Assembly: GCF_002812485.1 (NCBI RefSeq)
Contig: NZ_CP025003.1
Span: 2,480,001 to 2,544,000 of the forward strand
Origin: Dickeya fangzhongdai
Lineage (GTDB): Bacteria > Pseudomonadota > Gammaproteobacteria > Enterobacterales > Enterobacteriaceae
Direction: 5' to 3'
Length of the DNA stretch: 64,000 bases
The position numbers were made by a program, and so were the translations under genes. This document shows positions 25,847-39,511 of this stretch, one piece after another; the first letter of the stretch is position 1; each line of letters starts with the position of its first letter. Under the pieces are notes generated by a model. The model had not been told where the DNA came from, ran no database searches, and worked only from the letters and a program-made list of their open reading frames with translations.

Positions 25847-26968
25847 ATGAAGAATGTGAATAACGCGATGAAGGCAGCCGGGCTGATGCTGGCTCTCGCG
25901 GGAGGCACGGCCGCCTTTTCAGGGTATGCCGCCACCACGCCGGAACAGCGATCGCTGGACCAGATTTACCAGAGCGCGCTGAGAGAAGGCGGCGTGGTTA
26001 CGGTCTATGCCGGCGGTGATACCGCGGGTCAGCAGGATGGCATCAAGCAGGCGTTCGAGAAACGCTTTCCAGGCATGACGCTGAATGTCATCGTGGATTA
26101 CAGCAAGTTTCATGACGCCCGCATCGACAACCAACTGGCTACCGACAGCCTGATTCCGGACGTTGTACAGTTACAGACGCTGCAGGATTATCCGCGCTGG
26201 AAAAAAGAAGGCGCGTTGCTGAACTATAAACCCGCGGGTTGGGACAAGATCTGGCCGGCATTCCGGGATCAGGACGGCGCCTGGACCGGCGTTTTCGTCG
26301 ATGCGTTCAGTAATGTGGTCAACACCAAACTGGTCGATCAGAAAGCCTGGCCGCGTGAAGCCAATGATTACCTGCGCCCGGACCTGAGAGGGAAAATCGT
26401 CGTCACCTACCCGAACGACGATGATGCCGTGCTGTTCTGGTTCAAACAGGTGGTGGATAAATACGGCTGGGATTATGTGGCGAAGTTCAGCGAGCAAGAG
26501 CCGGTTTACGTGCGTGGCACCCAGGCACCGGCGGACGATGTGGAAAGCGGCAAGTCTGCGGTAACCTTCTCCACTGACGGCGCGCTGGTTCCTGACGCCA
26601 AAGCCAATTCCCGCTTTGTGCTGCCGGCGCAAGATCCGTTTGTCGCCTGGGCACAGCGCGCGGCGATCTTCAAACAGGCCAAACACCCGGAATCCGCCAG
26701 GCTGTATCTGAGCTGGCTGCTGGACCCGAAAACGCAGACCGACGTCTGGTATATGTGGTCGGTTCGCACCGATATAGCGCCGCCGGCCGGTTATAAGCAC
26801 ATTTGGGAATACAAGAATGCCAGTCCGGAAGCGTTTGAGCGTTTCATGAGCGACCGGGCGGCAGTCGAACGCTTCAGAGCGCAGATCGGTCTGTATCTGG
26901 GCGAAGTCAAAGGCGAACCGTCGCCGGGCTGGCTCGGCCTTCACCCGGAACAGGCGTTGCCGCATTAA
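25847..26968 (+). CDS. Periplasmic ABC solute-binding protein, orphan
   Basis: A 373-residue exported extracellular solute-binding protein of family 1. The signal peptide is about residues 1-28 (MKAAGLMLALAGGTAAFSGYA, cleavage before ATTPEQ). The mature N-terminus GVVTVYAGGDTAGQQDGIKQAFEKRFPGM and later DVVQLQTLQDYPRWKKEGALLNYKP are typical of iron(III)/polyamine-type binding proteins. AAGGA lies eight bases before the ATG at 25847. No permease or ATPase gene is adjacent, so the partner transporter must be elsewhere or the protein acts as a sensor. The ligand cannot be predicted from sequence. Confidence 0.85.
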   Translation: MKNVNNAMKAAGLMLALAGGTAAFSGYAATTPEQRSLDQIYQSALREGGVVTVYAGGDTAGQQDGIKQAFEKRFPGMTLNVIVDYSKFHDARIDNQLATDSLIPDVVQLQTLQDYPRWKKEGALLNYKPAGWDKIWPAFRDQDGAWTGVFVDAFSNVVNTKLVDQKAWPREANDYLRPDLRGKIVVTYPNDDDAVLFWFKQVVDKYGWDYVAKFSEQEPVYVRGTQAPADDVESGKSAVTFSTDGALVPDAKANSRFVLPAQDPFVAWAQRAAIFKQAKHPESARLYLSWLLDPKTQTDVWYMWSVRTDIAPPAGYKHIWEYKNASPEAFERFMSDRAAVERFRAQIGLYLGEVKGEPSPGWLGLHPEQALPH

Positions 26969-27016
26969 GTTATCCGCCACGTAACTCGTGAGCGTATGAC
27001 ATACCGCTCATTTGCC

Positions 27017-27049
27017 AGGGATTCCGATGTGTCTTGGAATCCCTTTTTT
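27017..27049 (+). terminator. Rho-independent terminator after the solute-binding protein gene
   Basis: AGGGATTCC and GGAATCCCT form a perfect nine-base stem with a ten-base loop, followed by five further T residues. Confidence 0.92.
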
Positions 27050-27234
27050 ATCGTTGCTGAAAACCCATTCCCGCCCCTAAGCCAGGCTTCATCACGCCTC
27101 GCGTCACTCATGTCACTTTATGTTTTCTGATGTTATCCAGAATTTCGGCGCCGTCACGTCCGGATGAACATAACAGTCTACACTATGATTACACGGCATT
27201 TTTCCTGATTCTAACCATTCACCGGGATGTGCAT

Positions 27235-29103
27235 ATGACACATACGCAGCAAGAAAAAGCACCAGGTTTGCTGGCTATTTCCGCACTGGGCATTGTATTC
27301 GGCGATATCGGTACCAGCCCGCTTTATACCTTCAATACCGTGATACAACTGGCCGGCGACGCCGCCCGACCGGAAACCATACTGGGCCTGCTTTCCACAT
27401 TGTTCTGGACGTTGATCATTGTTACTTCCATCAAGTACGCGTTGTTCGCCATGCGGATCGACAACAAAGGCGAAGGCGGCGTACTGGCGTTGATGTCGCT
27501 GTTGCAGAATAACCAGGCCAAACGTCAGAAATGGATTATTGCCGCCGGGCTACTGGGCGCGGCCTTTATCTATGGCGACGGCGCGATCACGCCGGCAATC
27601 TCGGTGTTGTCGGCGTTGGAAGGGCTGGAACTGGTGTTTCCGGAAACCGCCAATTACATCCTGCCGCTGACGATGGTCCTGCTGGTTCTCATCTTCGCCA
27701 TTCAGCCGCTGGGCACGGACAAAATCAGTCGGTTTTTCGCACCGGTGATGTTGCTGTGGTTTGCTACGCTGGCTCTATTGGGCATCAAGAGCATCATTGA
27801 TTATCCGGCCGTACTCTGGGCGCTGAACCCCGTCCACGCGCTGACATTTTTCGCCACCCACGGGCATATCGGCCTGCTGATTTTGGGCGGCGTGTTTCTG
27901 TGCGTCACCGGGGCGGAAGCGCTGTATGCCGATATGGGGCATTTTGGCCGTAAGCCCATCTGGATTGCCTGGTATGCGATAGCGCTCCCCTGCCTGCTGC
28001 TCAATTATGCCGGTCAGGCGGCATTTATCTTATCCGGCACCGATGCTAACAATAATATTCTTTACCGCCTGTGTCCCCCCGCACTGCAAATACCAATGGT
28101 TATTCTCGCCACGCTGGCCACCATTATTGCCAGTCAGGCGATTATCTCCGGCGCGTTCTCCATGACGCGACAGGCGATTCAACTTGGCTGGCTGCCCAGA
28201 ATGAAAATCACCCAGACGGCGGAGCAAAGCTATGGGCAAATCTATCTGGGCACCGTCAACTGGCTATTAATGGTGGTCACGCTCAGTCTGGTGATTTTCT
28301 TCCAGTCTTCGGAGCGGCTGGCCGCCGCTTATGGCATTGCCGTTTCCATTACGATGCTGATGACGACGTTGTTGCTGTATATGGCAATGCGTAAGATTTG
28401 GCACTGGAACAAGATGCTGAGTCTCGGCATCACCGCCATTTTTATCCTGATCGACGTGGGATTCTGCGTCGCCAACATGCTGAAAGTGTTCGACGGCGGC
28501 TATGTTCCGCTGCTGCTGGCGATGCTGATTTTCTGCGTGATGTTTATCTGGCGTCAGGGTGTGACGCGCGTATCGCAAACCGTGGCGGAAAAAACGCTGC
28601 CGGTAGACGAGTTTCTTTCATCGCTGCAGGCTGATGGCATTTCACGCGTACCGGGCGTCGCCGTATTTTTAACCCGAGTGCAGAATGTTGCACCGCCGGT
28701 GATGCGCTGGCATGTCAAACGTAACCAGGCCTTGCATGACAAGATCATCGCCCTGACCATTCAGGTGCTGGATGTGCCGCGCGTCAGGGAGGAAGACAAA
28801 CTGGTACTGACCGAAAAACTTCCCGGTTTCTGGCAAGGCGTGGCCTACTACGGATTTATGGAGAAGCCCAATATTCCCGAGCTGCTCAAGCAAACGCCGC
28901 CGCTGAAAGCGTGTGCCGATCACGAATCCGTGACCTATTATATCGGCCATGAATCGATCGTCGCCAAAGACAGTGCGGACGCCCTGCCGCGCTGGCAATC
29001 CTACCTGTTCGCCTGGATGATGCGAAACTGCCTGCATGTCACGGAATACTACCAACTGCCGGGTAATCAGGTGATCGAGATCGGTCGACGCATCGCCATC
29101 TAG
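27235..29103 (+). CDS. kup: Kup potassium uptake protein
   Basis: A 622-residue K+/H+ symporter of the KUP/HAK/KT family, located in the inner membrane with about 12 helices and a cytoplasmic C-terminal domain. The family signature GIVFGDIGTSPLYTFNT is at about residues 19-35, KGEGGVLALMSLLQ follows near 80, and GDGAITPAISVLSALEGLE near 115. The ATG at 27235 begins the MTHTQQEKAPGLLAISALG N-terminus; the upstream in-frame extension of 35 codons has no family similarity. It is monocistronic: a terminator precedes it and another follows it. Confidence 0.95.
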   Translation: MTHTQQEKAPGLLAISALGIVFGDIGTSPLYTFNTVIQLAGDAARPETILGLLSTLFWTLIIVTSIKYALFAMRIDNKGEGGVLALMSLLQNNQAKRQKWIIAAGLLGAAFIYGDGAITPAISVLSALEGLELVFPETANYILPLTMVLLVLIFAIQPLGTDKISRFFAPVMLLWFATLALLGIKSIIDYPAVLWALNPVHALTFFATHGHIGLLILGGVFLCVTGAEALYADMGHFGRKPIWIAWYAIALPCLLLNYAGQAAFILSGTDANNNILYRLCPPALQIPMVILATLATIIASQAIISGAFSMTRQAIQLGWLPRMKITQTAEQSYGQIYLGTVNWLLMVVTLSLVIFFQSSERLAAAYGIAVSITMLMTTLLLYMAMRKIWHWNKMLSLGITAIFILIDVGFCVANMLKVFDGGYVPLLLAMLIFCVMFIWRQGVTRVSQTVAEKTLPVDEFLSSLQADGISRVPGVAVFLTRVQNVAPPVMRWHVKRNQALHDKIIALTIQVLDVPRVREEDKLVLTEKLPGFWQGVAYYGFMEKPNIPELLKQTPPLKACADHESVTYYIGHESIVAKDSADALPRWQSYLFAWMMRNCLHVTEYYQLPGNQVIEIGRRIAI

Positions 29104-29114
29104 TCATTTACAAT

Positions 29115-29147
29115 GCGGGGCAGGCATATTCCCAGCCTGTCCCCCGC
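29115..29147 (+). terminator. Terminator after kup
   Basis: GCGGGGCAGGC pairs with GCCTGTCCCCCGC (two bases bulged) 11 bases beyond the kup stop; the following T run is short. Confidence 0.6.
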
Positions 29148-29280
29148 GTTTCGCCCGACGTCTTCCTGTTTGATAAAGAGAAGACTGTAAGACGTTCGCA
29201 TCATGGGTAGAATCCGCCTTTCCTCTCCTGCTTGGCGATAAGCACACCACTATTTCAGGTTGAGTGGGGAGTATTGAAGA

Positions 29281-29303
29281 TATAAGTATGTTGTAACTAA
29301 ATT
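29281..29303 (+). other. Replication termination site Ter, second (opposite orientation)
   Basis: On the plus strand the site contains ATAAGTATGTTGTAACTAAA, the same 20-base core as the tus-side Ter and as E. coli TerB. The non-permissive end is on the left, so rightward forks should be arrested here. It lies in the kup-prtA intergenic region, 24.8 kb from the other Ter and 14 kb from dif. Confidence 0.95.
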
Positions 29304-29349
29304 GGTATCGAAAAGGTAAAACTACATGGGGAAAGGCTCAGCGAGAAAT

Positions 29350-29372
29350 AAAGGGCGGAGAACCCGCCCTTT
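29350..29372 (-). terminator. Terminator of prtA
   Basis: A nine-base perfect stem AAAGGGCGG/CCGCCCTTT with a five-base loop lies 14 bases past the prtA stop; on the minus strand it is followed by a T-rich run. Confidence 0.8.
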
Positions 29373-29385
29373 GGTTATCAGTCGG

Positions 29386-32717
<3,332 letters not shown>

Positions 32718-32786
32718 TCACTCTTTATTCAGGGCGAACAACGCCCTGCCGGAATGACATGATAATAAGATTCCCTTGGAAATCTT

Positions 32787-32819
32787 ATTAAACAGGGTAG
32801 TTAAACCACCCTGTTTAAT
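32787..32819 (-). terminator. Terminator of prtB
   Basis: A perfect 12-base stem ATTAAACAGGGT/ACCCTGTTTAAT with a nine-base loop lies 16 bases past the prtB stop. Confidence 0.8.
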
Positions 32820-32834
32820 ATTTTCAGTGGTTGA

Positions 32835-34307
<1,473 letters not shown>

Positions 34308-34411
34308 TTACTGTCAGAATGCCTTTTTTCGCCATTACGTCGCCGACCATTATCACGACGGCTAATTTAATGACATACCAATCCCTCGCAGCAGGCTGCG
34401 AAAGAAATTTC

Positions 34412-34476
34412 GTGGAAACGACGATCAATTTTTTGTGGAAACAACCATCAATTTTCGTAGAAACATTAAGCAATTA
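34412..34476. repeat. Three tandem ~23-base repeats upstream of prtB
   Basis: GTGGAAACGACGATCAATTT at 34412 and GTGGAAACAACCATCAATTT at 34435 are followed by a decayed copy GTAGAAACATTAAGCAATT at 34457. The array lies in the prtF-prtB gap, where the prtB promoter must be. Confidence 0.85.
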
Positions 34477-34492
34477 ACGCAAAAGGTTACCG

Positions 34493-35881
34493 TTAATTCG
34501 CTTTATTGCCGGTAGCCGTATTCATTCCGTTTTTATTTATTGGATGCGCAGCCTGAAACCAGGCCGCCAGTTGCATCATATCCTGCTCATTTAGCGTACC
34601 GGCGGTATAGCGCAAATTCAGCCATGCCTGTAACCAGCGATATTTGACTTCCGTCAGCTCGCGGCGGGCGTTGTACCACTCCTGTTCCGCCATCAGCACG
34701 TCCAGATTGATACGTTCGCCGCCGGCGACGCTTTGCCGCGTAGCGCGGATCGCTTCCGCGGCGGCAGCCACGCTCATCTGCCAGGCCCGGATTTTGGCGG
34801 CTCCGTTGGTGCACAGGTTGAACTGACGACGCAATTCCGCAAAGGTCTGCCGGGTCTGGTTATCCAGTTCCGCCTGACTTTGCTGGTATTCCGCCGCGGC
34901 CTGACGCATCGATGCCGAAACGGCGCCGCCGGAATACAGCGGCACACGCACCTGCAGACCAACGGTCTGGGTGTCGTATTTCTGGTTGTAGTTGTATTCG
35001 GACTCCGACAGGCTGTTGCGGGTGGATGCCACCAGATCCAATGTCGGCAGATGACCGGCGCGGTTACGCTCAATTTCATAGCGGCTGTAATCGACGTTTT
35101 CACGCTGCACCGCCAGCTTGGCGTTGTGTCGCACCGCCAGCTCACGCCATTGCGACAGCGAACGATTTTCGGTGACGTTATCCGGCAACGCGTCCAGCGC
35201 CAGCGGCGACAGGTCCTGAATTTGCAGCGGCGAACCAATCATGTTTTCCAGATCGGTCATCGCGGCATCCAGCGTATCTTCCTGCTCGATACGCTGCGCT
35301 TCAGTGACGGTGTAACGTGCCTCCGTTTCCCGCAGGTCGGTTTGCGTTCCTTCCCCCGCCGCCAATAAGCGACGGTTCAGCGCCAGTTGTTCCTGATAGG
35401 CGCGGCGCTGCGCATCCAGCAGCATCAGCTTTTCCTGTGCCAGCAATGCTTCGCTCCAGGACTGATACAGACGCACCATCAGGTCCTGACTGCGATCGCG
35501 AAATCGCTGATCGGCCATCAGTTTGCGGGTGACGCCCTGCTGGTAACGCGCCCAGGCGGCATAGTCCAGCAGCGGCTGGCGCAGCGTCAACGTCGAGACG
35601 TAGTTATCGTAATCACGTTTCGTCGTGTTATTCACCGTCCGGTCCCGTTGCGTCACTTTGGAATGACTGTAATTGGCGCCATAGTTATATTGCAGCGAGG
35701 GCAGCAATCCGGCGCGGCCGATCGCCACTTCCTCCTGCCCGGCGTCCCGTTCGAAGCCGGCCGCCCGCAGCTGCGCGTCATTGCGCAGCGCCAGCTCCCA
35801 CGCATCCAGCAACCCCATCGCCTGGGCGCTGCCGCCCGACAGGGATAACACCACCGTCAGTAATACCGCTTTCCTTCGCAT
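34493..35881 (-). CDS. prtF: Type I secretion outer membrane protein PrtF (TolC-like)
   Basis: A 462-residue outer membrane factor. The signal peptide is MRRKAVLLTVVLSLSGGSAQA (cleavage after AQA), followed by GLLDAWELALRNDAQLRAAG, the usual start of the TolC helical barrel. Two internal structural repeats with long alpha-helices follow (QAELDNQTRQTFAELRRQF in the second). It forms the exit duct of the PrtDEF protease secretion system. It lies 12 bases after prtE and belongs to the prtDEF operon. Confidence 0.95.
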   Translation of the reverse strand: MRRKAVLLTVVLSLSGGSAQAMGLLDAWELALRNDAQLRAAGFERDAGQEEVAIGRAGLLPSLQYNYGANYSHSKVTQRDRTVNNTTKRDYDNYVSTLTLRQPLLDYAAWARYQQGVTRKLMADQRFRDRSQDLMVRLYQSWSEALLAQEKLMLLDAQRRAYQEQLALNRRLLAAGEGTQTDLRETEARYTVTEAQRIEQEDTLDAAMTDLENMIGSPLQIQDLSPLALDALPDNVTENRSLSQWRELAVRHNAKLAVQRENVDYSRYEIERNRAGHLPTLDLVASTRNSLSESEYNYNQKYDTQTVGLQVRVPLYSGGAVSASMRQAAAEYQQSQAELDNQTRQTFAELRRQFNLCTNGAAKIRAWQMSVAAAAEAIRATRQSVAGGERINLDVLMAEQEWYNARRELTEVKYRWLQAWLNLRYTAGTLNEQDMMQLAAWFQAAHPINKNGMNTATGNKAN

Positions 35882-35893
35882 TGCTTCCTTCCG

Positions 35894-37243
35894 TTACTCT
35901 TCCGTCAACGCCAGATGCATGCGATCCATCAGGGGTTTAAACAGATAATTGATAAACGAACGCTCCCCGGTGCGGACAAACCCCTGCACCGGCATACCGG
36001 GTTTAATTTCCAGCCCATGCAACGAACGCTTGCCTTCTTCGCTCACCTGAATGCGCAGGCTGTAGTACGGCGTGCCGTCTTTTTCGTCCACCAGCCGGTC
36101 AGCGGACAGCAAGGTCACCGTTCCCGGCACTCGCGGTGTGGTGCTTTGGCTAAATGCAGTGAACTGCAACTCCACCGGTAGCCCGGACCACACCTTGTCC
36201 ACCATTTCTACCGGAATACGGCCATCCACCAGCAGCGGCTGATCTTCGGGAACGATTTCCATCATGACCTGCCCGGGAGCGATCACTCCGCCTTCGGTGA
36301 AGATCTTCATGTCCACTACGGTGCCGGCAACCGGCGCACGCACCTGCACATTGGCCAGATTGAAATCCGCCTTCTCGCGCTGGCTGATCACTTCATTCAG
36401 TTTGGCCTGCACGTCGGACAATTCGCTGTTGACCTCTTTGTCGTATTCCTGCTGGCGTTGGGCGATGCGCAATTTCTGTTGCTGAATATCACGCCGGGTT
36501 CGCCCCACTTCGCCGCTGGTCTGGGCAATTTCACCGCTGACCTGCGCAAACAACCGTTCCGTTTCCAGCATTTTATTGCGCGGGACATAGTTATCCGCCG
36601 CCAACGGCCGCAGCCCCTGCAACTGCTGGTTCAACGCCGCCTGCTCGGACTGCTTGCTGCTCATCACCTTTTGCAACGCGCCGAGCGACGTTTCCAGCCC
36701 ATCAATACTGGCGCGCACGCCGTCGGTTTCCAGCTTTAGCGCCTGCTGACGGCTATGCAGCAGGTCTTCCTGCAACGCGATGATGACGGCCATTTCCGGC
36801 CGCTGGCGCGCCTGCGTCAGCCGGGGCGTCGCCACCAGCGACGACTGATTACGCTGTTCCGCCAGCAGGCGGGCTTCGCGGGCGATCAGTTGATCATATT
36901 GGGAGCCAAGCCCTTCGCTGGTGGTACGGGCGTCTACCGCATTCAGCGTCAGCAGCACCTGACCGGCGGCAACGCGGTCCCCCTCTTTCACCTGGATCCG
37001 GTCGACAATGCCGCCCTGCATGTGCTGGATCACCTTGCGATTGCCGGACACCACGACATTGCCTTGCACCGCCACCCCTTTATCCAGCGGCGCCAGCAAC
37101 GCCCACAGCAGAAAACCGCCAAAACCGGCCAGCACCAGCCACCAGCCCAACCGTAACGCCCGCTCTTCATCCCGGCTGGCGCGATCGCGCATTGCCGCTT
37201 CGTTCAATTCATCCTGAGTGGTTATATCCATACCTGTCATCAC
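35894..37243 (-). CDS. prtE: Type I secretion membrane fusion protein PrtE
   Basis: A 449-residue HlyD-family adaptor. One N-terminal membrane helix (about residues 29-49, LGWWLVLAGFGGFLLWALLAP) is followed by a periplasmic part with a lipoyl/barrel-sandwich segment (GGIVDRIQVKEGDRVAAGQVLL), a long coiled coil (about 110-290) and the C-terminal beta domain VRAPVAGTVVDMKIFTEGGVI. The sequence matches E. chrysanthemi PrtE nearly residue for residue as I recall it. It bridges PrtD and PrtF. The first two codons are both ATG, so the start may be 37243 or 37240. Confidence 0.96.
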   Translation of the reverse strand: MMTGMDITTQDELNEAAMRDRASRDEERALRLGWWLVLAGFGGFLLWALLAPLDKGVAVQGNVVVSGNRKVIQHMQGGIVDRIQVKEGDRVAAGQVLLTLNAVDARTTSEGLGSQYDQLIAREARLLAEQRNQSSLVATPRLTQARQRPEMAVIIALQEDLLHSRQQALKLETDGVRASIDGLETSLGALQKVMSSKQSEQAALNQQLQGLRPLAADNYVPRNKMLETERLFAQVSGEIAQTSGEVGRTRRDIQQQKLRIAQRQQEYDKEVNSELSDVQAKLNEVISQREKADFNLANVQVRAPVAGTVVDMKIFTEGGVIAPGQVMMEIVPEDQPLLVDGRIPVEMVDKVWSGLPVELQFTAFSQSTTPRVPGTVTLLSADRLVDEKDGTPYYSLRIQVSEEGKRSLHGLEIKPGMPVQGFVRTGERSFINYLFKPLMDRMHLALTEE

Positions 37244-37253
37244 GAGATCCCTG

Positions 37254-38981
37254 TCATTGCGGCATTGCGGCCGTGGGGTTCATCCGGGCCTGATTGGCGG
37301 CGCTGCGCTGTTGCAGTTCCGTCAACACATCCCGCGCCAGTCCCATACGCTGCTGCTGGCCCTCATGGAGGATCAGAATTTTTTGCGCCAGCGTCGTCAA
37401 CGCCGGGCGATGGGTAATCAACACCACGGTCGCGCCCCGTTTCTGCAACGCGACAATCGCCTGCATCAAGGCCTGATCGCCTTCACTGTCGAGGCTGGCG
37501 TTCGGTTCATCCAGAATCAGCAGACAAGGGTCGCCGTACATGGCGCGCGCCAGGCCGATACGCTGCCGCTGACCGCCGGACAAACCGCTGCCGCCATCGC
37601 CCAATTCGGTGTCATAGCCATTGGGCAACGACAAAATCAGTTCATGCACCCCGGCCAGCTTTGCGGCCGCCACGACTTTTTCCGGATCGGCCTCGCCAAA
37701 ACGGGCGATGTTCTCCGCCAACGTGCCCTTGAACAGCTGTACATCCTGCGGCAAATAACCGATGGTCGGCCCAAACGTGTTTTTGTCCACCTGATTCAGA
37801 TCAGCGCCATCCAAACGCACTTTGCCTTGCGTCGGCGCCTGCGCGCCGACCAGCAAACGCGCCAGCGAGGATTTGCCGGATCCGGATGCGCCCAGAATCA
37901 CCAGCGTTTCGCCAGCCTGCAACGAGAAATGAATGTTCTGCAGCCGGGCGTTGCCCTGTGCCGGACGCAGCGAAACCTGTTCCACGCTGAGATGTCCTTC
38001 CGGCGCAGGCAGCGCCATTGCCGCCGGGCGCGGCGGATAGGCGACAATCAGCCGGGTCAGGCGCTGCCAGGCAATGCGCGCGCTGCTCCATTGTTTCCAT
38101 ACCGCGATTAACTGATCGATCGGGCTCAGCACCCGACCAACCAGAATCGAACCGGCGATCATCATCCCCGGCGTGATCTTGCCGTCGATCGCCAGCAACG
38201 CCCCCAGCCCCAGCATCAGCGACTGCAATGCAATGCGGCTGTACTTGGACGCGCCGCCCACCGCGGCGGCACGCTCGCTGGCCAGATTCTGCAGGGAAAT
38301 AAAACGGTAGTGGCGCGTCAGCCAGCGCCGACGCAGGTTGCCCAGCATTCCCATCGCTTCAATGACGTCGGCATTGCGCAACTGGGCGTCAGCCAGATGG
38401 GTCGCCTGTTGCGATTGCTGATTGGCTTCCGCCAGCGGTTGGTTGGTCAAACGCTGGTTCAGCCAGGCCAGCGCCACCAGCACTATGGTGCCGCCCAGCG
38501 CCAGCATCCCCAACCAGGGATGCAGCAAAAACAACACCAACAAAAACAGCGGAAACCAGGGCACGTCGAAGAAGGCAAACAGCGCATTGCCGGTGATGAA
38601 CTGGCGCAGCAGCGTCAAATCGGTCAGCGCCAGCCCGGCGCGGCCGTCGCCGGCCTCCAGATTACGGGCAAACGCCGCATTGAAGACATCCTGATTGAGC
38701 GCCAGATCGATACGGGTGCCCAGCCTCACCACCAACAGACTACGAACCCACTCCAGCGCGCCCATAAAGGCACACAGTCCCGCCATCAGCAACGTCAGCA
38801 TCAGCAGGGTTATACCGTTGCCGGACGCCAGCACCCGGTCATACACCTGCAGCATATATACCGAAGGCGCCAGCATCAGTATATTGATGACGGCGCTGAA
38901 AATCCCGACGCTCCAGAAACTGCGGCGGAACTGGCGCAGCACGCCGAACAACGAACGATCTCGCTCAGAGGAAGCATTCAC
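37254..38981 (-). CDS. prtD: Type I secretion ABC transporter PrtD
   Basis: A 575-residue half-size ABC exporter: six transmembrane helices in residues 20-300, then the nucleotide-binding domain with Walker [10 protein letters not shown] (about 363), signature [15 protein letters not shown] (about 467) and Walker [13 protein letters not shown] (about 487). As a dimer it recognises the C-terminal signal of the serralysins and powers their one-step export. It starts 16 bases after inh and is 10 bases from prtE, so inh-prtD-prtE-prtF form one operon. Confidence 0.96.
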   Translation of the reverse strand: MNASSERDRSLFGVLRQFRRSFWSVGIFSAVINILMLAPSVYMLQVYDRVLASGNGITLLMLTLLMAGLCAFMGALEWVRSLLVVRLGTRIDLALNQDVFNAAFARNLEAGDGRAGLALTDLTLLRQFITGNALFAFFDVPWFPLFLLVLFLLHPWLGMLALGGTIVLVALAWLNQRLTNQPLAEANQQSQQATHLADAQLRNADVIEAMGMLGNLRRRWLTRHYRFISLQNLASERAAAVGGASKYSRIALQSLMLGLGALLAIDGKITPGMMIAGSILVGRVLSPIDQLIAVWKQWSSARIAWQRLTRLIVAYPPRPAAMALPAPEGHLSVEQVSLRPAQGNARLQNIHFSLQAGETLVILGASGSGKSSLARLLVGAQAPTQGKVRLDGADLNQVDKNTFGPTIGYLPQDVQLFKGTLAENIARFGEADPEKVVAAAKLAGVHELILSLPNGYDTELGDGGSGLSGGQRQRIGLARAMYGDPCLLILDEPNASLDSEGDQALMQAIVALQKRGATVVLITHRPALTTLAQKILILHEGQQQRMGLARDVLTELQQRSAANQARMNPTAAMPQ

Positions 38982-38997
38982 GGCTGGGCACTCTCCC

Positions 38998-39360
38998 TCA
39001 GGCTTTCTTTTTCAGGGTGCGAACGCTGCCGTCAGCCAGCTTATGTTCGTAGTGATCGCGGTTGCGGCTGAAAAACGCCACTGCCGAGCCGTCTTGCTGC
39101 GTCAGCGTCAGACCGTCTGGCGTAGGCCGCCAGCCGACCGGCGCTTCCGGCAGCAATTTTTGCAGGCACGCGCTGTCGCCAGCCAGCCGCCAGGTCGTGC
39201 CGTCAAGCACATCCGTGTTCAAGCGGATATCACAGTGTTGCTCCGCTCCGCTCAATACCCACTGCCCGCTCAGTTCCGCCGCGGACGGCAATCTCAGACT
39301 GCTCGCCATACATCCTCCACTCAGTGCACTCAATAATGTCGCAATAATCAGCTGTTTCAT
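38998..39360 (-). CDS. inh: Periplasmic serralysin inhibitor Inh
   Basis: A 120-residue exported inhibitor of the Inh/AprI family, with signal peptide about residues 1-19 ([16 protein letters not shown]). The mature N-terminus [19 protein letters not shown] inserts into the protease active site in the known family structures. The two cysteines in QHCDIRL and DSACLQK form the family disulfide. It protects the periplasm from prematurely active protease. It lies between prtG and prtD, as in E. chrysanthemi. Confidence 0.95.
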   Translation of the reverse strand: MKQLIIATLLSALSGGCMASSLRLPSAAELSGQWVLSGAEQHCDIRLNTDVLDGTTWRLAGDSACLQKLLPEAPVGWRPTPDGLTLTQQDGSAVAFFSRNRDHYEHKLADGSVRTLKKKA

Positions 39361-39427
39361 GATATTCCCATCATTCGGTCATCAGTGAACGCGTTTAATA
39401 ATTGAAACCATCGTGTTAAATACGTGG

Positions 39428-39472
39428 ATAACGGCAGGCATGTCTCCCACGCGAGAAAATACCTGCCGTTAT
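39428..39472 (-). terminator. Hairpin between prtG and inh
   Basis: An 11-base perfect stem (ATAACGGCAGG at 39428-39438 with CCTGCCGTTAT at 39462-39472) with a 23-base loop lies 40 bases after prtG. No T run follows, so it may be a partial terminator or an RNA-stabilising element between protease and secretion genes. Confidence 0.5.
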
Positions 39473-39511
39473 TCAATCAATCAAAAAATAACGGGAACGC
39501 GCCCATTATCG

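Noticed and set aside
37218..38111. Long plus-strand open frame opposite prtD
   Set aside because: It is the antisense shadow of a gene with clear ABC transporter motifs; similar long shadows lie opposite srfB, prtB and the GMC gene because of high GC at third positions.
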